A stretch of 12,334 nucleotides of DNA, from the NCBI GenBank assembly GCA_031550915.1, contig JAVBOF010000028.1, forward strand, positions 1 to 12,334. Reading direction: 5' to 3'. Made by a program: the position numbers and the translations under genes. Below are positions 6,160 through 12,334 of the stretch, piece by piece. The stretch is from JAVBOF01 sp031550915 (GTDB taxonomy: Bacteria > Bacillota > Clostridia > Christensenellales > MGBC116941). The first letter of the stretch is position 1. Each line of letters starts with the position of its first letter. Below the pieces are notes generated by a model, which made no database searches, was not told the DNA's origin, and saw only the letters and a list, made by a program, of their open reading frames with translations.

Positions 6160-6989
6160 TGGGTAAGGTACTTGTAATAAACTATGATATCTGCAACGGT
6201 TGCTATAACTGCCAGATCGCCTGTAAAGATGAACATGTAGGAAACGACTGGTCACCTATAGCAAAACCGCAACCGGATACCGGGCAATTCTGGAATAAGA
6301 TACATGACAACGTTCGCGGACAGGTGCCAAAGGTCAAGATAACCTATGAACACAGCATCTGCCAGCATTGTGACGATGCCCCGTGTATAAAGGCATGCAA
6401 GCAGAGCGCCATATATAAGCGCGATGACGGGATCGTAATAATCGATCCTAATAAATGCCGTGGCAACCAGATGTGTATAGAGGCTTGTCCCTATGACAAC
6501 GTCATCTACTATAATTCTGATCTTGCCATCGCTCAAAAGTGCACCTTCTGCGCTCATCTTATTGACGACGGTTGGGAAGAACCGCGCTGTGTGGACGCTT
6601 GCCCGACGGGAGCCTTTACCTTCGGCGATGAAAACGACCCCAAGATAAAGGAACTTATTGCAAAAGCCGAGCCGCTGAAGCCTGAGCTCCCGGTGAAGCC
6701 GAGGGTCTATTATATAGGGCTGCCAAAGCGTTTTATCGCAGGCGCCATTTATGATAAGGAGGCCGATGAATGTGCCGAGGGCGTAAAAGTCACGGCTACA
6801 TGCACGGAAACAGGCGCAAATTGTTCGGCTGAAACCGACAGTTACGGTGATTTCTGGATTAGAGGACTGGCGAGCGGCAAATATACTCTGCTTTTTGAAA
6901 AAGCCGGATATATGGCCCAGAAGTTTGGCCCTGTGGACGTTACGGAAAAAGATATAAGTATCGGTGATGTGGAGATATGGAAGGCATAA
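6159..6989 (+). CDS. bthL: Iron-sulfur subunit of the hydroxytransferase, with C-terminal beta-sandwich domain
   Basis: A 276-residue electron-transfer partner of the preceding subunit, starting at TAATG (one-base overlap) with GGAGGT eight bases upstream. Cysteines fall in four groups: 12/15/18/22, 68/71/76/80, 100/106/110 and 128/131/144/148. That is 15 of the 16 ligands of a DmsB/NrfC-type four-cluster subunit, with Asn103 where the remaining Cys would be. By the usual pairing the incomplete cluster would use 80, 100 and 106, so it may be a [3Fe-4S] centre or lack a cluster. The Pelobacter subunit holds three [4Fe-4S] clusters and, as I recall it, lacks these ligands. Residues from about 192 form a carboxypeptidase-regulatory/CnaB-like beta domain (AGAIYD, YGDFWIRGL, GKYTLLFEKAGY), a fusion typical of this enzyme and rare in other Fe-S subunits. 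No signal peptide is present. The transcript ends at the 7117 terminator. Confidence 0.92.
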   Translation: MGKVLVINYDICNGCYNCQIACKDEHVGNDWSPIAKPQPDTGQFWNKIHDNVRGQVPKVKITYEHSICQHCDDAPCIKACKQSAIYKRDDGIVIIDPNKCRGNQMCIEACPYDNVIYYNSDLAIAQKCTFCAHLIDDGWEEPRCVDACPTGAFTFGDENDPKIKELIAKAEPLKPELPVKPRVYYIGLPKRFIAGAIYDKEADECAEGVKVTATCTETGANCSAETDSYGDFWIRGLASGKYTLLFEKAGYMAQKFGPVDVTEKDISIGDVEIWKA

Positions 6990-7116
6990 AGTTGTCCTGT
7001 AAATAAAGCGGTTAATAAAGGTTGTGTGGCCTACCAAACGGTCAAAACCAATCCTAATAAAGCTTTTGCGAACATAGGACAATGCCGGACATAAAACACG
7101 GCAAACTGACATAAAG
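6990..7116 (+). other. 3' untranslated region of the operon with small inverted repeats
   Basis: No gene is visible. TTGTCCT (6992-6998) pairs with AGGACAA (7076-7082) across 77 bases. TGCCG (7083-7087) pairs with CGGCA (7099-7103) just before the terminator. The pairing could fold the mRNA tail and slow 3' decay, but the stems are short and this is only a possibility. Confidence 0.3.
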
Positions 7117-7147
7117 GGAGCGGATGACTACATCCGTTCCTTTTTTT
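7117..7147 (+). terminator. Strong rho-independent terminator of the molybdenum operon
   Basis: GGAGCGGATG (7117-7126) pairs with CATCCGTTCC (7131-7140), ten pairs including one G-T, around the loop ACTA. Seven T residues follow at once (7141-7147). The position 128 bases after the Fe-S subunit stop and the T-run direction fit plus-strand termination. Confidence 0.9.
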
Positions 7148-7229
7148 ATGCCGGTCTAGCGATCATTTAAACATGGAGCGCGAAACACATCAGTCAATTT
7201 GTACCGGCCTCGCAACAATGCCATGTCTG

Positions 7230-7238
7230 TGGTATACT
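7230..7238 (+). promoter_or_regulatory. Extended -10 promoter
   Basis: TGG-TATACT is an extended -10 (TGn before a 5-of-6 match). There is no clear -35 box at the right distance (TCGCAA at 7210-7215). It lies 30 bases upstream of the ATG at 7269 and after the strong terminator, so it would begin a new transcript for the next two genes. Confidence 0.45.
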
Positions 7239-7268
7239 GTTAAAAATATCAAAATCCTGGAGATGATC

Positions 7269-7619
7269 ATGTCTAAATACGAATTTACCCTTAAAGGTGA
7301 TTTTACCAGATTATTGAATTTTATCGAGAGCCAGATACTAAAGGGAAGTGTTTCTGCGAGCCTGGAGGATCAGAGTGATTATGATCTTAACGGCATATTA
7401 TGCGCGGTACGCGTTTTTGAAAGATATAGCGTTATCGGAAGCAATCGCGTCAGTATGAATTTGACATTGCTGGGCAATGGGGAAGATCTCTATATTTCCG
7501 CGATAACTTCCGGAGGCAGCCAGGCGATATTTATATAGATCAATACTTTTGGAGAGGACGCTTTTTTGGACTGTTTGATCTCTGCAGTAAAGGATTATCA
7601 AGCTTCAAATATAAATTGA
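7269..7619 (+). pseudogene. DUF6054-like small protein, interrupted by one in-frame TAG
   Basis: From ATG 7269 (GGAG six bases upstream; an ATG two codons earlier is less well placed) the frame reads 89 residues to TAG at 7536-7538. Without any frame change it then continues for 26 more codons, INTFGEDAFLD and onward, to TGA at 7617-7619. The whole would be about 116 residues. The core (SVSASLEDQSDYDL, CAVRVFERYS, ITSGGSQAIF) resembles from memory DUF6054, a small family of unknown function in Bacillota whose members read on as GGSQA.F.KINTFGEEAF. The TAG therefore sits where a lysine (AAG) is expected, one base away. It could be a nonsense mutation, a shortened but working protein (7269-7538), or a sequencing error. 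Stop recoding is unlikely because TAG ends the genes at 846 and 8114. The next gene follows 33 bases later. Confidence 0.65.
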
Positions 7620-7652
7620 TCGGGTAAAAATCAATATGATGTGGAGGATAAA

Positions 7653-8114
7653 ATGAGATATCAATGCGTGTTGATTGTGGTTAAGGATATGGAAAGATCC
7701 AAACGGTTCTATAAGGATATCCTTGGACTGGATGTTATCATGGATTTTGGGGCGAACGCTACGCTTGAAGGCAATATCGCGCTGCAAACGCTGGACAGCT
7801 GGACGGTGTTTATTGGTAAACAGGCTGAAGATATCGGTTTTCGCGGCAATTCAGGCGAACTGTGCTTTGAGCATGACGATATAGACGACTTTGTGGGAAA
7901 ACTGGATAAAAAGAATATCTCATATGTGCATCCCCTTCTTGAATACCCATGGGGGCAAAGAGTAATAAGGTTTTATGACCCGGACGGCCATATGATAGAA
8001 GTCGGTGAAAACATGTCTATAGTCGTTAAACGGTTCATAGCGCAAGGCTTAAGCGTAGAAGAAACCGCTGAACGCATGGGAGTACCGGTTGAATATGTTA
8101 TGATGAACGAATAG
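7653..8114 (+). CDS. VOC superfamily (glyoxalase/bleomycin-resistance fold) protein
   Basis: A 153-residue single-domain VOC protein. The first beta-alpha-beta module shows VLIVVKDMERSKRFYKDILGLDV (in two parts, residues 6-17 and 18-28), and the second ends in RFYDPDGHMIEVGE (106-119). By position the metal ligands would include Gln4 (where His is common), Glu69 and Glu116, so a metal-dependent lyase, isomerase or thiol transferase is possible. The family is too diverse to name a substrate. The last 27 residues (GLSVEETAERMGVPVEYV) look like a short helix-turn-helix tail, which I recall in some clostridial members. ATG 7653 is chosen because GGAGG (7643-7647) stands five bases before it; a GTG at 7641 is in frame but would include that site. 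It is probably cotranscribed with the interrupted gene upstream. Confidence 0.85.
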   Translation: MRYQCVLIVVKDMERSKRFYKDILGLDVIMDFGANATLEGNIALQTLDSWTVFIGKQAEDIGFRGNSGELCFEHDDIDDFVGKLDKKNISYVHPLLEYPWGQRVIRFYDPDGHMIEVGENMSIVVKRFIAQGLSVEETAERMGVPVEYVMMNE

Positions 8115-8140
8115 TGCGAGCAGAATAATAGCCATTTGAT

Positions 8141-8181
8141 AAAACTACACAGTTTGTAGCAATGTGAGCTGTGTAGTTTTT
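8141..8181. terminator. Bidirectional terminator between converging genes
   Basis: AAAACTACACAG (8141-8152) pairs perfectly with CTGTGTAGTTTT (8169-8180) around a 16-base loop. There is a T5 run at the 3' side and an A4 run on the other. It lies between the VOC gene stop (8114) and the stop of the opposing gene (8193), so it can end both transcripts. Confidence 0.85.
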
Positions 8182-8192
8182 GTGTCCTGTGT

Positions 8193-9230
8193 TTATTCGG
8201 AGATATATATCATATCACTGGTTTTCCTGCCGCCGTTATAAGGCTTGTTTACCAGCTTGCCATCAAATACCATTGCCGCGGTTTGTCCTCCATCCAAATT
8301 GTAGGCGTCCTTTAGACCGAGGTCTGCGGCCAACCCGGATAATTCGCTGAGGGTCATCCCTCGGGAATAGCCCTCCTGTCTGCCATCCACGAGAATAAAG
8401 CAATAATGGCCCGGCTCGTAATACCCTATGGCGCAGCGCGGATTGCTTGTTTTGATTGCACTTCTAAATTTATCGACGGGATTACCGTTTTCCAAAAGCT
8501 TTGGCCCAAAGCTCCACGCTTGCCACGCGCCGTCGTTCATCGCCTTTCCCACGTCGAACTCATCCTTGGAATAGGTTTTCAAAGCGCCGTCTTTGTATAT
8601 GACGCAAACATCGCCGTAAAGGGTTTCGCGGTATAGCTTGCCGTTGCGTATAACTACACCGTTTGTCCGGGCGCCGTAATAATCTCCGGATATTGCTATA
8701 AGGGCGCCTTTTTCCGTGGACATACCGAGCATATCCTGTCTGTTGCCCGTACCGAATGATCCCTCTGCAAATGCAGTTTTTAATAGAGCGATGTTTCTCA
8801 CCCAAATATCTGCTACGTAATAAGTTATTCCATCCTTCGAAACAACGTCGATCGAAATCCGCACGTTTTCACTCTGGTAGCTTTCCAACTTGCCTATATC
8901 GGTATCCGAGGCAGGGAATGTGGCGGAAAAATCCCCGGCTTCCGGCTCTGGTACTGAAACCTTCTGTAATGAGGCCGTGGGCCCGGGCGTTGGTACGGCT
9001 GTTTGCACACGTGTATGTGTTGAAGTGTGTGTGGGTTTAACGATGGTTGTTGAAGGTGTTTCACTTGTATATTGCCGTTTTCCCAAAAGCGATTTTACAG
9101 AGATGCCGCCTATACTTATATCGTAGGGCAGATAAACAAAGCCAGTGATAATCACTGCAAAAAACAGTATCACCGACATCATAATAATACGTCGTATTAA
9201 GCGCTTTTGCTTCCTTTTGTGTTCGTTCAT
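8193..9230 (-). CDS. Membrane-anchored phosphodiester glycosidase (NAGPA/DUF2233) domain protein
   Basis: A 345-residue protein. A basic N-terminus and one membrane helix (about 14-34) anchor it. A Thr/Pro-rich spacer follows (about 55-95, with THTSTHT), then the extracellular domain. That domain shows the phosphodiester glycosidase signatures GDYYG (182-186), NGVVIRNG (190-197), NPRCAIGY (263-270), VDGRQ (281-285), NLDGG (311-315) and GGRKTSDMI (333-341). The human relative uncovers mannose-6-phosphate by removing GlcNAc from a phosphodiester. Bacterial members are thought to act on envelope or exopolysaccharide sugars, but the substrate here is unknown. ATG 9230 has AGGGG five bases upstream. 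It is a single-gene unit with its own promoter and a terminator shared with the opposing gene. Confidence 0.9.
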   Translation of the reverse strand: MNEHKRKQKRLIRRIIMMSVILFFAVIITGFVYLPYDISIGGISVKSLLGKRQYTSETPSTTIVKPTHTSTHTRVQTAVPTPGPTASLQKVSVPEPEAGDFSATFPASDTDIGKLESYQSENVRISIDVVSKDGITYYVADIWVRNIALLKTAFAEGSFGTGNRQDMLGMSTEKGALIAISGDYYGARTNGVVIRNGKLYRETLYGDVCVIYKDGALKTYSKDEFDVGKAMNDGAWQAWSFGPKLLENGNPVDKFRSAIKTSNPRCAIGYYEPGHYCFILVDGRQEGYSRGMTLSELSGLAADLGLKDAYNLDGGQTAAMVFDGKLVNKPYNGGRKTSDMIYISE

Positions 9231-9282
9231 TCGTTCCCCTCAAGCTATAATAACATACGGCAAGCGAGTTAAGCCGTCTTAT

Positions 9283-9311
9283 ATAGTATCGTTAAAGTTT
9301 GCCGCAGGCAA
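9283..9311 (-). promoter_or_regulatory. Promoter of the phosphodiester glycosidase gene
   Basis: On the minus strand: TTGCCT (9311-9306), a 17-base spacer and TACTAT (9288-9283, 5 of 6). It lies about 50 bases upstream of the start codon. The -35 match is moderate. Confidence 0.45.
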
Positions 9312-9382
9312 CACTCATAATATTTGATTATAAACCAGGCACAGTAAAGGGCAGTATATCTGGTAAATTACAACTACACGGC

Positions 9383-9434
9383 AAAAAAAAGAACCTATGA
9401 GCCCAGCGTGCGAGTGATACGCTTTGCCCATAGG
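9383..9434 (-). terminator. Rho-independent terminator of the symporter gene
   Basis: Outer arms CCTATG (9394-9399) and CATAGG (9429-9434) pair and extend through GC/GC past one mismatch. An inner stem AGCGT/ACGCT follows around a 9-base loop. Read on the minus strand, the hairpin is followed by TTC and eight T residues (9390-9383). It lies 80 bases after the symporter stop. Confidence 0.85.
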
Positions 9435-9513
9435 CGCTTTATCTAGACTTTAAATGTCGTATGTAACCATACTTTTCGGGTTGAATGTTTTGCCGGTCGT
9501 GAACGGCCATACA

Positions 9514-11082
9514 TCAAACAGCTTGTTCAATACCCTCCTTAGCTTTTGCGAAATCGCTCAACAATTCATCAGAAGGCTTTTTAGACAACAATGACACGAC
9601 AACTATGAAGATGATCGATATAATGAACGCGGGCAGCAGCTCGTAAATACCCAGAACACCACCCATAGGACGTATCACAAGCTTCCATAAAAACACCATG
9701 CCCGCGCCGGAAAGCATACCCGCGACCGCGCCCGCTTGGGTTATCCGCTTCCAGAAAAGCGAGAATATAAGCGTTGGTCCAAAGGTGGCTCCAAAGCCTG
9801 CCCAGGCAAAGGAAACTATTTTAAATATTACACTCTTCTCATCCAGAGCGATAAGCACGCCGATAATACTGATGACTATCAAGGTTATCCTTGTTGTAAG
9901 CATTATCTGTCTTTCGGTGGCGTCCTTCTTTGCAATTCCCTGGAAGATATTTTTAGCAAGTGCAGATGACGCTATAAGCAGATAGGAATCGGAAGAGCTC
10001 ATTGTCGCGGCCAATATACCGGCCATTACAACACCGGCGATCAATGGAGGCATAAGCCTTGTACTCATCGTTATAAAGATGCTTTCGGAAGCGGTTGCAG
10101 TAAGATGGGCATCCGGGTATAACGTCCTTCCGATAACGCCGATCAGGACTGCGGCAGCCAACGAGATGACCACCCAGATTACGGCTATTCTACGGGCTTT
10201 GGGTAATTCTCTCGAAGACCGTATGGCCATAAAGCGGAGCAATACCTGCGGCATGCCGAAATATCCAAGCCCCCAAGCCATGGTGGATACTATAGTTAAA
10301 AAGCCGTACGAACCGGCCGAAGAAAACTGCGGGACACCGTTAACGACCTGCTGTGCGCTGTCGGCCATCACAGGCTGGGCTATGCCGAAAAACTCCAGGA
10401 AGCCCGGTATGGTCTTCGCATTGGCAACTATAACGTCTACGCCGCCTGCAGCGATTGTGCCGGTTATAAGAACGGCGCACAATGCCACTATCATGATTAT
10501 CCCCTGAAGAAAATCGGATGTGCTTTCCGCAAGGAAACCGCCTAGAAAAGTGTAGATAACCACAAAAACCGCGCCGATAATCATCATTACAACGTAGTTC
10601 GCGCCGAATAATTGGCTGAACAGCTTTCCGCATGTAACGAAGCAACTGCCTGTGTAAACCGTGAAGAATACAAGTATAAACAGCGATGCTATCATAAGCA
10701 ATACCTTTTTGTTTTCGCGGAAACGGTTGCTGAAGAATTCGGGTATGGTGATGGAATTATTTGCTACTATAGAATAATTGCGAAGCCTTTTGGATACCAA
10801 AAGCCAGTTTAAGTATGTTCCAATCGCCAAACCGATTGCCGTCCAAACTGCGTCCGCCAGCCCGCACCAATAGGCTACGCCCGGCAGACCCATAAGCAGC
10901 CATCCGCTCATATCCGAAGCTTCTGCGCTGAACGCGGATATCCACGGGCCAAGAGACCGCCCTCCAAGGAAAAAATGCTCGCTGTCTGTATTGGCGCGCT
11001 TCATAAAATATATGCCGATAAAGACAACTACCAGGATATAGAATATCATGGCGATCAAGATCTGGATCGAATTACTATCCAT
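9514..11082 (-). CDS. putP: Sodium/solute symporter, PutP (sodium/proline) type
   Basis: A 522-residue SSS-family permease with about 13 hydrophobic helices. The PutP hallmark FSAEASDMSGWLLMGLPG (51-68) includes Asp57, matching the Na+-site aspartate of E. coli PutP. Others are LGYFGMPQVLLRFMA (272-286) and MSSSDSYLL (361-369), where E. coli PutP has a similar Ser/Thr Na+-site helix reading DSQLL. It would import L-proline, or a related solute, with Na+, for nutrition or osmotic balance; the Gln-to-Tyr change leaves substrate specificity open. The start is set at ATG 11082 because AGGGAGGG stands just upstream and the first helix begins at once. An upstream in-frame start at 11175 would add 31 residues across the promoter and ribosome binding site. 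It forms a single-gene unit. Confidence 0.92.
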   Translation of the reverse strand: MDSNSIQILIAMIFYILVVVFIGIYFMKRANTDSEHFFLGGRSLGPWISAFSAEASDMSGWLLMGLPGVAYWCGLADAVWTAIGLAIGTYLNWLLVSKRLRNYSIVANNSITIPEFFSNRFRENKKVLLMIASLFILVFFTVYTGSCFVTCGKLFSQLFGANYVVMMIIGAVFVVIYTFLGGFLAESTSDFLQGIIMIVALCAVLITGTIAAGGVDVIVANAKTIPGFLEFFGIAQPVMADSAQQVVNGVPQFSSAGSYGFLTIVSTMAWGLGYFGMPQVLLRFMAIRSSRELPKARRIAVIWVVISLAAAVLIGVIGRTLYPDAHLTATASESIFITMSTRLMPPLIAGVVMAGILAATMSSSDSYLLIASSALAKNIFQGIAKKDATERQIMLTTRITLIVISIIGVLIALDEKSVIFKIVSFAWAGFGATFGPTLIFSLFWKRITQAGAVAGMLSGAGMVFLWKLVIRPMGGVLGIYELLPAFIISIIFIVVVSLLSKKPSDELLSDFAKAKEGIEQAV

Positions 11083-11146
11083 AAAACCCTCCCTAAAAAA
11101 TGATTCTGTTTTAATAACAGGCAGATTAGAAAAAATGAATAACAAT

Positions 11147-11175
11147 ATTTTATCATTATCAATTGCAATGTACAA
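11147..11175 (-). promoter_or_regulatory. Promoter of the symporter gene
   Basis: On the minus strand: TTGTAC (11175-11170), a 17-base spacer and TAAAAT (11152-11147, 5 of 6). This gives a leader of about 60 bases before the ATG at 11082. The leader contains a small palindrome, CTGTT-TTAAT-AACAG (11106-11120), that could be an operator. The region is AT-rich, so confidence is limited. Confidence 0.4.
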
Positions 11176-12009
11176 CCTAATAAGTATATAATAGATTTAT
11201 CAAAAAGCCACTTAACATAGCAATATATGGAACATTGCTTATGAACAAATAGGCAAAGACAAAGTTACTTTATTTAATGCATCTTTATTAATAGAGCTAA
11301 AGCATTCAAATGCAAGTTGCACAACAGCGGATTGGGCACACACCAAAACCACACACATTTCAAAACACAAAATCATACAATCTTTGTTATAACAATTTAT
11401 ATATCGTAGTGCAATTACATGTGTGATCTGATTTCAATCAATCAAAAACGCCATTATTACCTAATTAAAATCAGTACAGAAAACAATGAAAGACTTAAAC
11501 CGAAGCGGAAACCGGTATACAAATGTTTACTGAAATTACCATAAAACACTTGCAATTCTAAATTGAGGGATTTATAATTCAATTAATCAATATTTACCAA
11601 TTTTTCTCTAAACTACTATTCACTACTATTAATCGCAGCATATAAAGGATGATTTACATGACAAATATTGAGGTAACCTGTAGATTTCAGACCGCTGAAA
11701 AAGAAAAATACTGTTATTTTAATATGCTTTATGTTAATGGCTAACCTAGAGTTTTTTAATTGTATTTAAAAAGCCGTTTAAAATGCATGTTTTTGGGAAC
11801 AAACGATACAACACATTGAAAAACTTGTTGATGTCATAAAAGTGAATGAGAGGAGCTGAATACGAAGTACTATTAAATGTTTGTGTTGTATTTGTGTTTA
11901 GAGGTAAGGAAATTCACCGAAATCAGAACCAACAAAAGGGAAAATCAGAGAAGATCAAATTTACAGAAGTGCTGAATGAAAATGCGAATAATAAGAGAGG
12001 CTGAAAATT
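11176..12009. other. 834-bp AT-rich intergenic region without a convincing gene
   Basis: The sequence is visibly richer in A and T than the flanking genes and has stops in all frames at short intervals. It lies between two divergent genes, so it must hold the promoter of the secreted-protein gene at 12010, but no well-spaced -35/-10 pair stands out. No RNA gene, transposon end or strong hairpin is seen. One short frame with a ribosome binding site is listed separately. It could be a long regulatory region or the eroded remains of a lost gene. Confidence 0.5.
11658..11744 (+). CDS. Possible 28-codon small ORF
   Basis: ATG 11658 is preceded by AAAGGA with an 8-base gap, and the frame ends with TAA at 11742-11744. 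The peptide starts MTNIEVTCRF, has two cysteines (residues 8 and 19) and shows no signal peptide or membrane helix. I do not recognise it. A T6 run follows at 11751, without a good stem. It may be a small protein, the start of a decayed gene, or chance. Confidence 0.2.
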   Translation: MTNIEVTCRFQTAEKEKYCYFNMLYVNG

Positions 12010-12334
12010 ATGAAAACAAATCTTGCAGGAAGATCAAGATCCAATCTAACAAAACGAGTGCTAGTTTTGTTGATTGCCGCGATGATGGTTTTGACAATAT
12101 TCCCGCAGGGCGCACTTGCAGAAGTTTTGACAAACGAAGGTGCACCCACGGAGAATGTTTCTACCGCGGCCCCGGATACTGAACCAAAAGACACGGCTCC
12201 GGGCGATCAAACACCTAGTGACACCACACCACCTGGGGACGATAAAGCTCCGGAAACAACTCCAGACGACGCTTCAAAAGTTAAGGACGCGGCGGGAGCA
12301 AAATCCGACGAAACCCCGGACGTACCCAAAGATA
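12010..12334 (+). CDS. Secreted or cell-surface protein, N-terminal part (runs off the window)
   Basis: From ATG 12010 the frame stays open for 108 codons to the right edge. GAGAGG lies nine bases upstream. Residues 1-37 form a Sec signal peptide: a basic start with KR, a hydrophobic core LVLLIAAMMVLTIF, and a signal peptidase I site ALA|EV. After this comes a low-complexity Thr/Pro/Asp/Glu/Ala-rich stretch with APDTEP, DTTPPGDD and ETTPDDA. Such acidic TP-rich segments often act as wall-spanning or spacer regions before repeat or adhesion domains in large Gram-positive surface proteins, but no such domain is within reach here. GC content rises sharply relative to the AT-rich DNA before it. 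An overlapping plus-strand frame at 11976-12182 is a shadow of this gene. Confidence 0.8.
   Translation, partial: MKTNLAGRSRSNLTKRVLVLLIAAMMVLTIFPQGALAEVLTNEGAPTENVSTAAPDTEPKDTAPGDQTPSDTTPPGDDKAPETTPDDASKVKDAAGAKSDETPDVPKD

Noticed and set aside
5023..6255. 410-codon minus-strand open frame across the end of athL and the start of bthL
   Set aside because: It is antisense to two real genes and crosses their junction; the protein has no recognisable motif and reflects codon bias.
6252..7112. 286-codon minus-strand open frame over the Fe-S subunit gene
   Set aside because: It is antisense to the cysteine-motif gene, its translation is not protein-like, and no regulatory signals precede it.
7536..7538. 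TAG as pyrrolysine or other recoded sense codon
   Set aside because: TAG also ends the genes at 846 and 8114, and no recoding element or suppressor gene is visible, so a mutation or base error is simpler.
11612..11630. Two tandem copies of ACTACTATT separated by one base
   Set aside because: It is too short and too AT-rich to count as a functional repeat or a phase-variation tract.
11860..11990. Short plus-strand frame (ATG near 11878) ending just before the secreted-protein gene
   Set aside because: It has no ribosome binding site at the right distance, a basic low-information translation, and ends in the leader of the next gene.
11176..12009. CRISPR array, insertion sequence or RNA gene in the AT-rich gap
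   Set aside because: No regularly spaced repeats, terminal inverted repeats, transposase fragments or tRNA/rRNA-like structures were found by eye.

Overview
The window looks like a chromosomal piece of an anaerobic, low-to-mid GC Bacillota (Clostridia-like) genome. The grounds are Gram-positive style GGAGG ribosome binding sites, TTGACA/TATAAT-type promoters, U-tract hairpin terminators, a HelD-type helicase, a VanZ-like membrane protein and a cytoplasmic molybdenum hydroxytransferase pair. The species cannot be named from the sequence. No tRNA, rRNA, CRISPR array, insertion sequence or phage gene was seen.

Layout. (1) 1-846, plus strand: the 3' end of a VanZ-family gene, then a five-helix membrane protein of unknown function, closed by a hairpin terminator at 919-955. 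(2) 995-2980, minus strand: a HelD/UvrD-like superfamily 1 helicase. (3) 2981-3534: a divergent control region with promoters facing both ways, a near-perfect 40-bp palindrome and a small operator-like palindrome. (4) 3535-6989, plus strand: the centrepiece, a two-gene operon for a molybdopterin catalytic subunit and its iron-sulfur subunit, related to pyrogallol-phloroglucinol transhydroxylase (AthL/BthL). The genes overlap by one base (TAATG) and end at a strong terminator at 7117-7147. (5) 7269-8114, plus strand: a small gene broken by one in-frame TAG, then a VOC/glyoxalase-family protein, closed by a terminator at 8141-8181. (6) 8193-11082, minus strand: a membrane-anchored phosphodiester glycosidase-domain protein and a PutP-type sodium/solute symporter, each with its own promoter; the symporter also has its own terminator. 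(7) 11176-12009: an AT-rich stretch with no convincing gene. (8) 12010 to the right edge, plus strand: the start of a secreted protein with a signal peptide and a Thr/Pro/Asp-rich region.

How it fits together. The molybdenum pair probably acts in the cytoplasm on a polyhydroxylated aromatic such as pyrogallol or a plant-derived catechol, since neither subunit has a Tat or Sec signal. The large subunit lacks the N-terminal Fe-S cysteine motif, as in the Pelobacter enzyme as I recall it. The small subunit keeps 15 of the 16 cysteines of a four-cluster ferredoxin subunit, whereas the Pelobacter protein carries three clusters. That leaves open a net redox reaction, such as reductive dehydroxylation, instead of hydroxyl transfer. 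No phloroglucinol-pathway gene, molybdenum cofactor gene, chaperone or regulator lies in the window, so the substrate is unproven. The remaining genes look like unrelated housekeeping or envelope functions.
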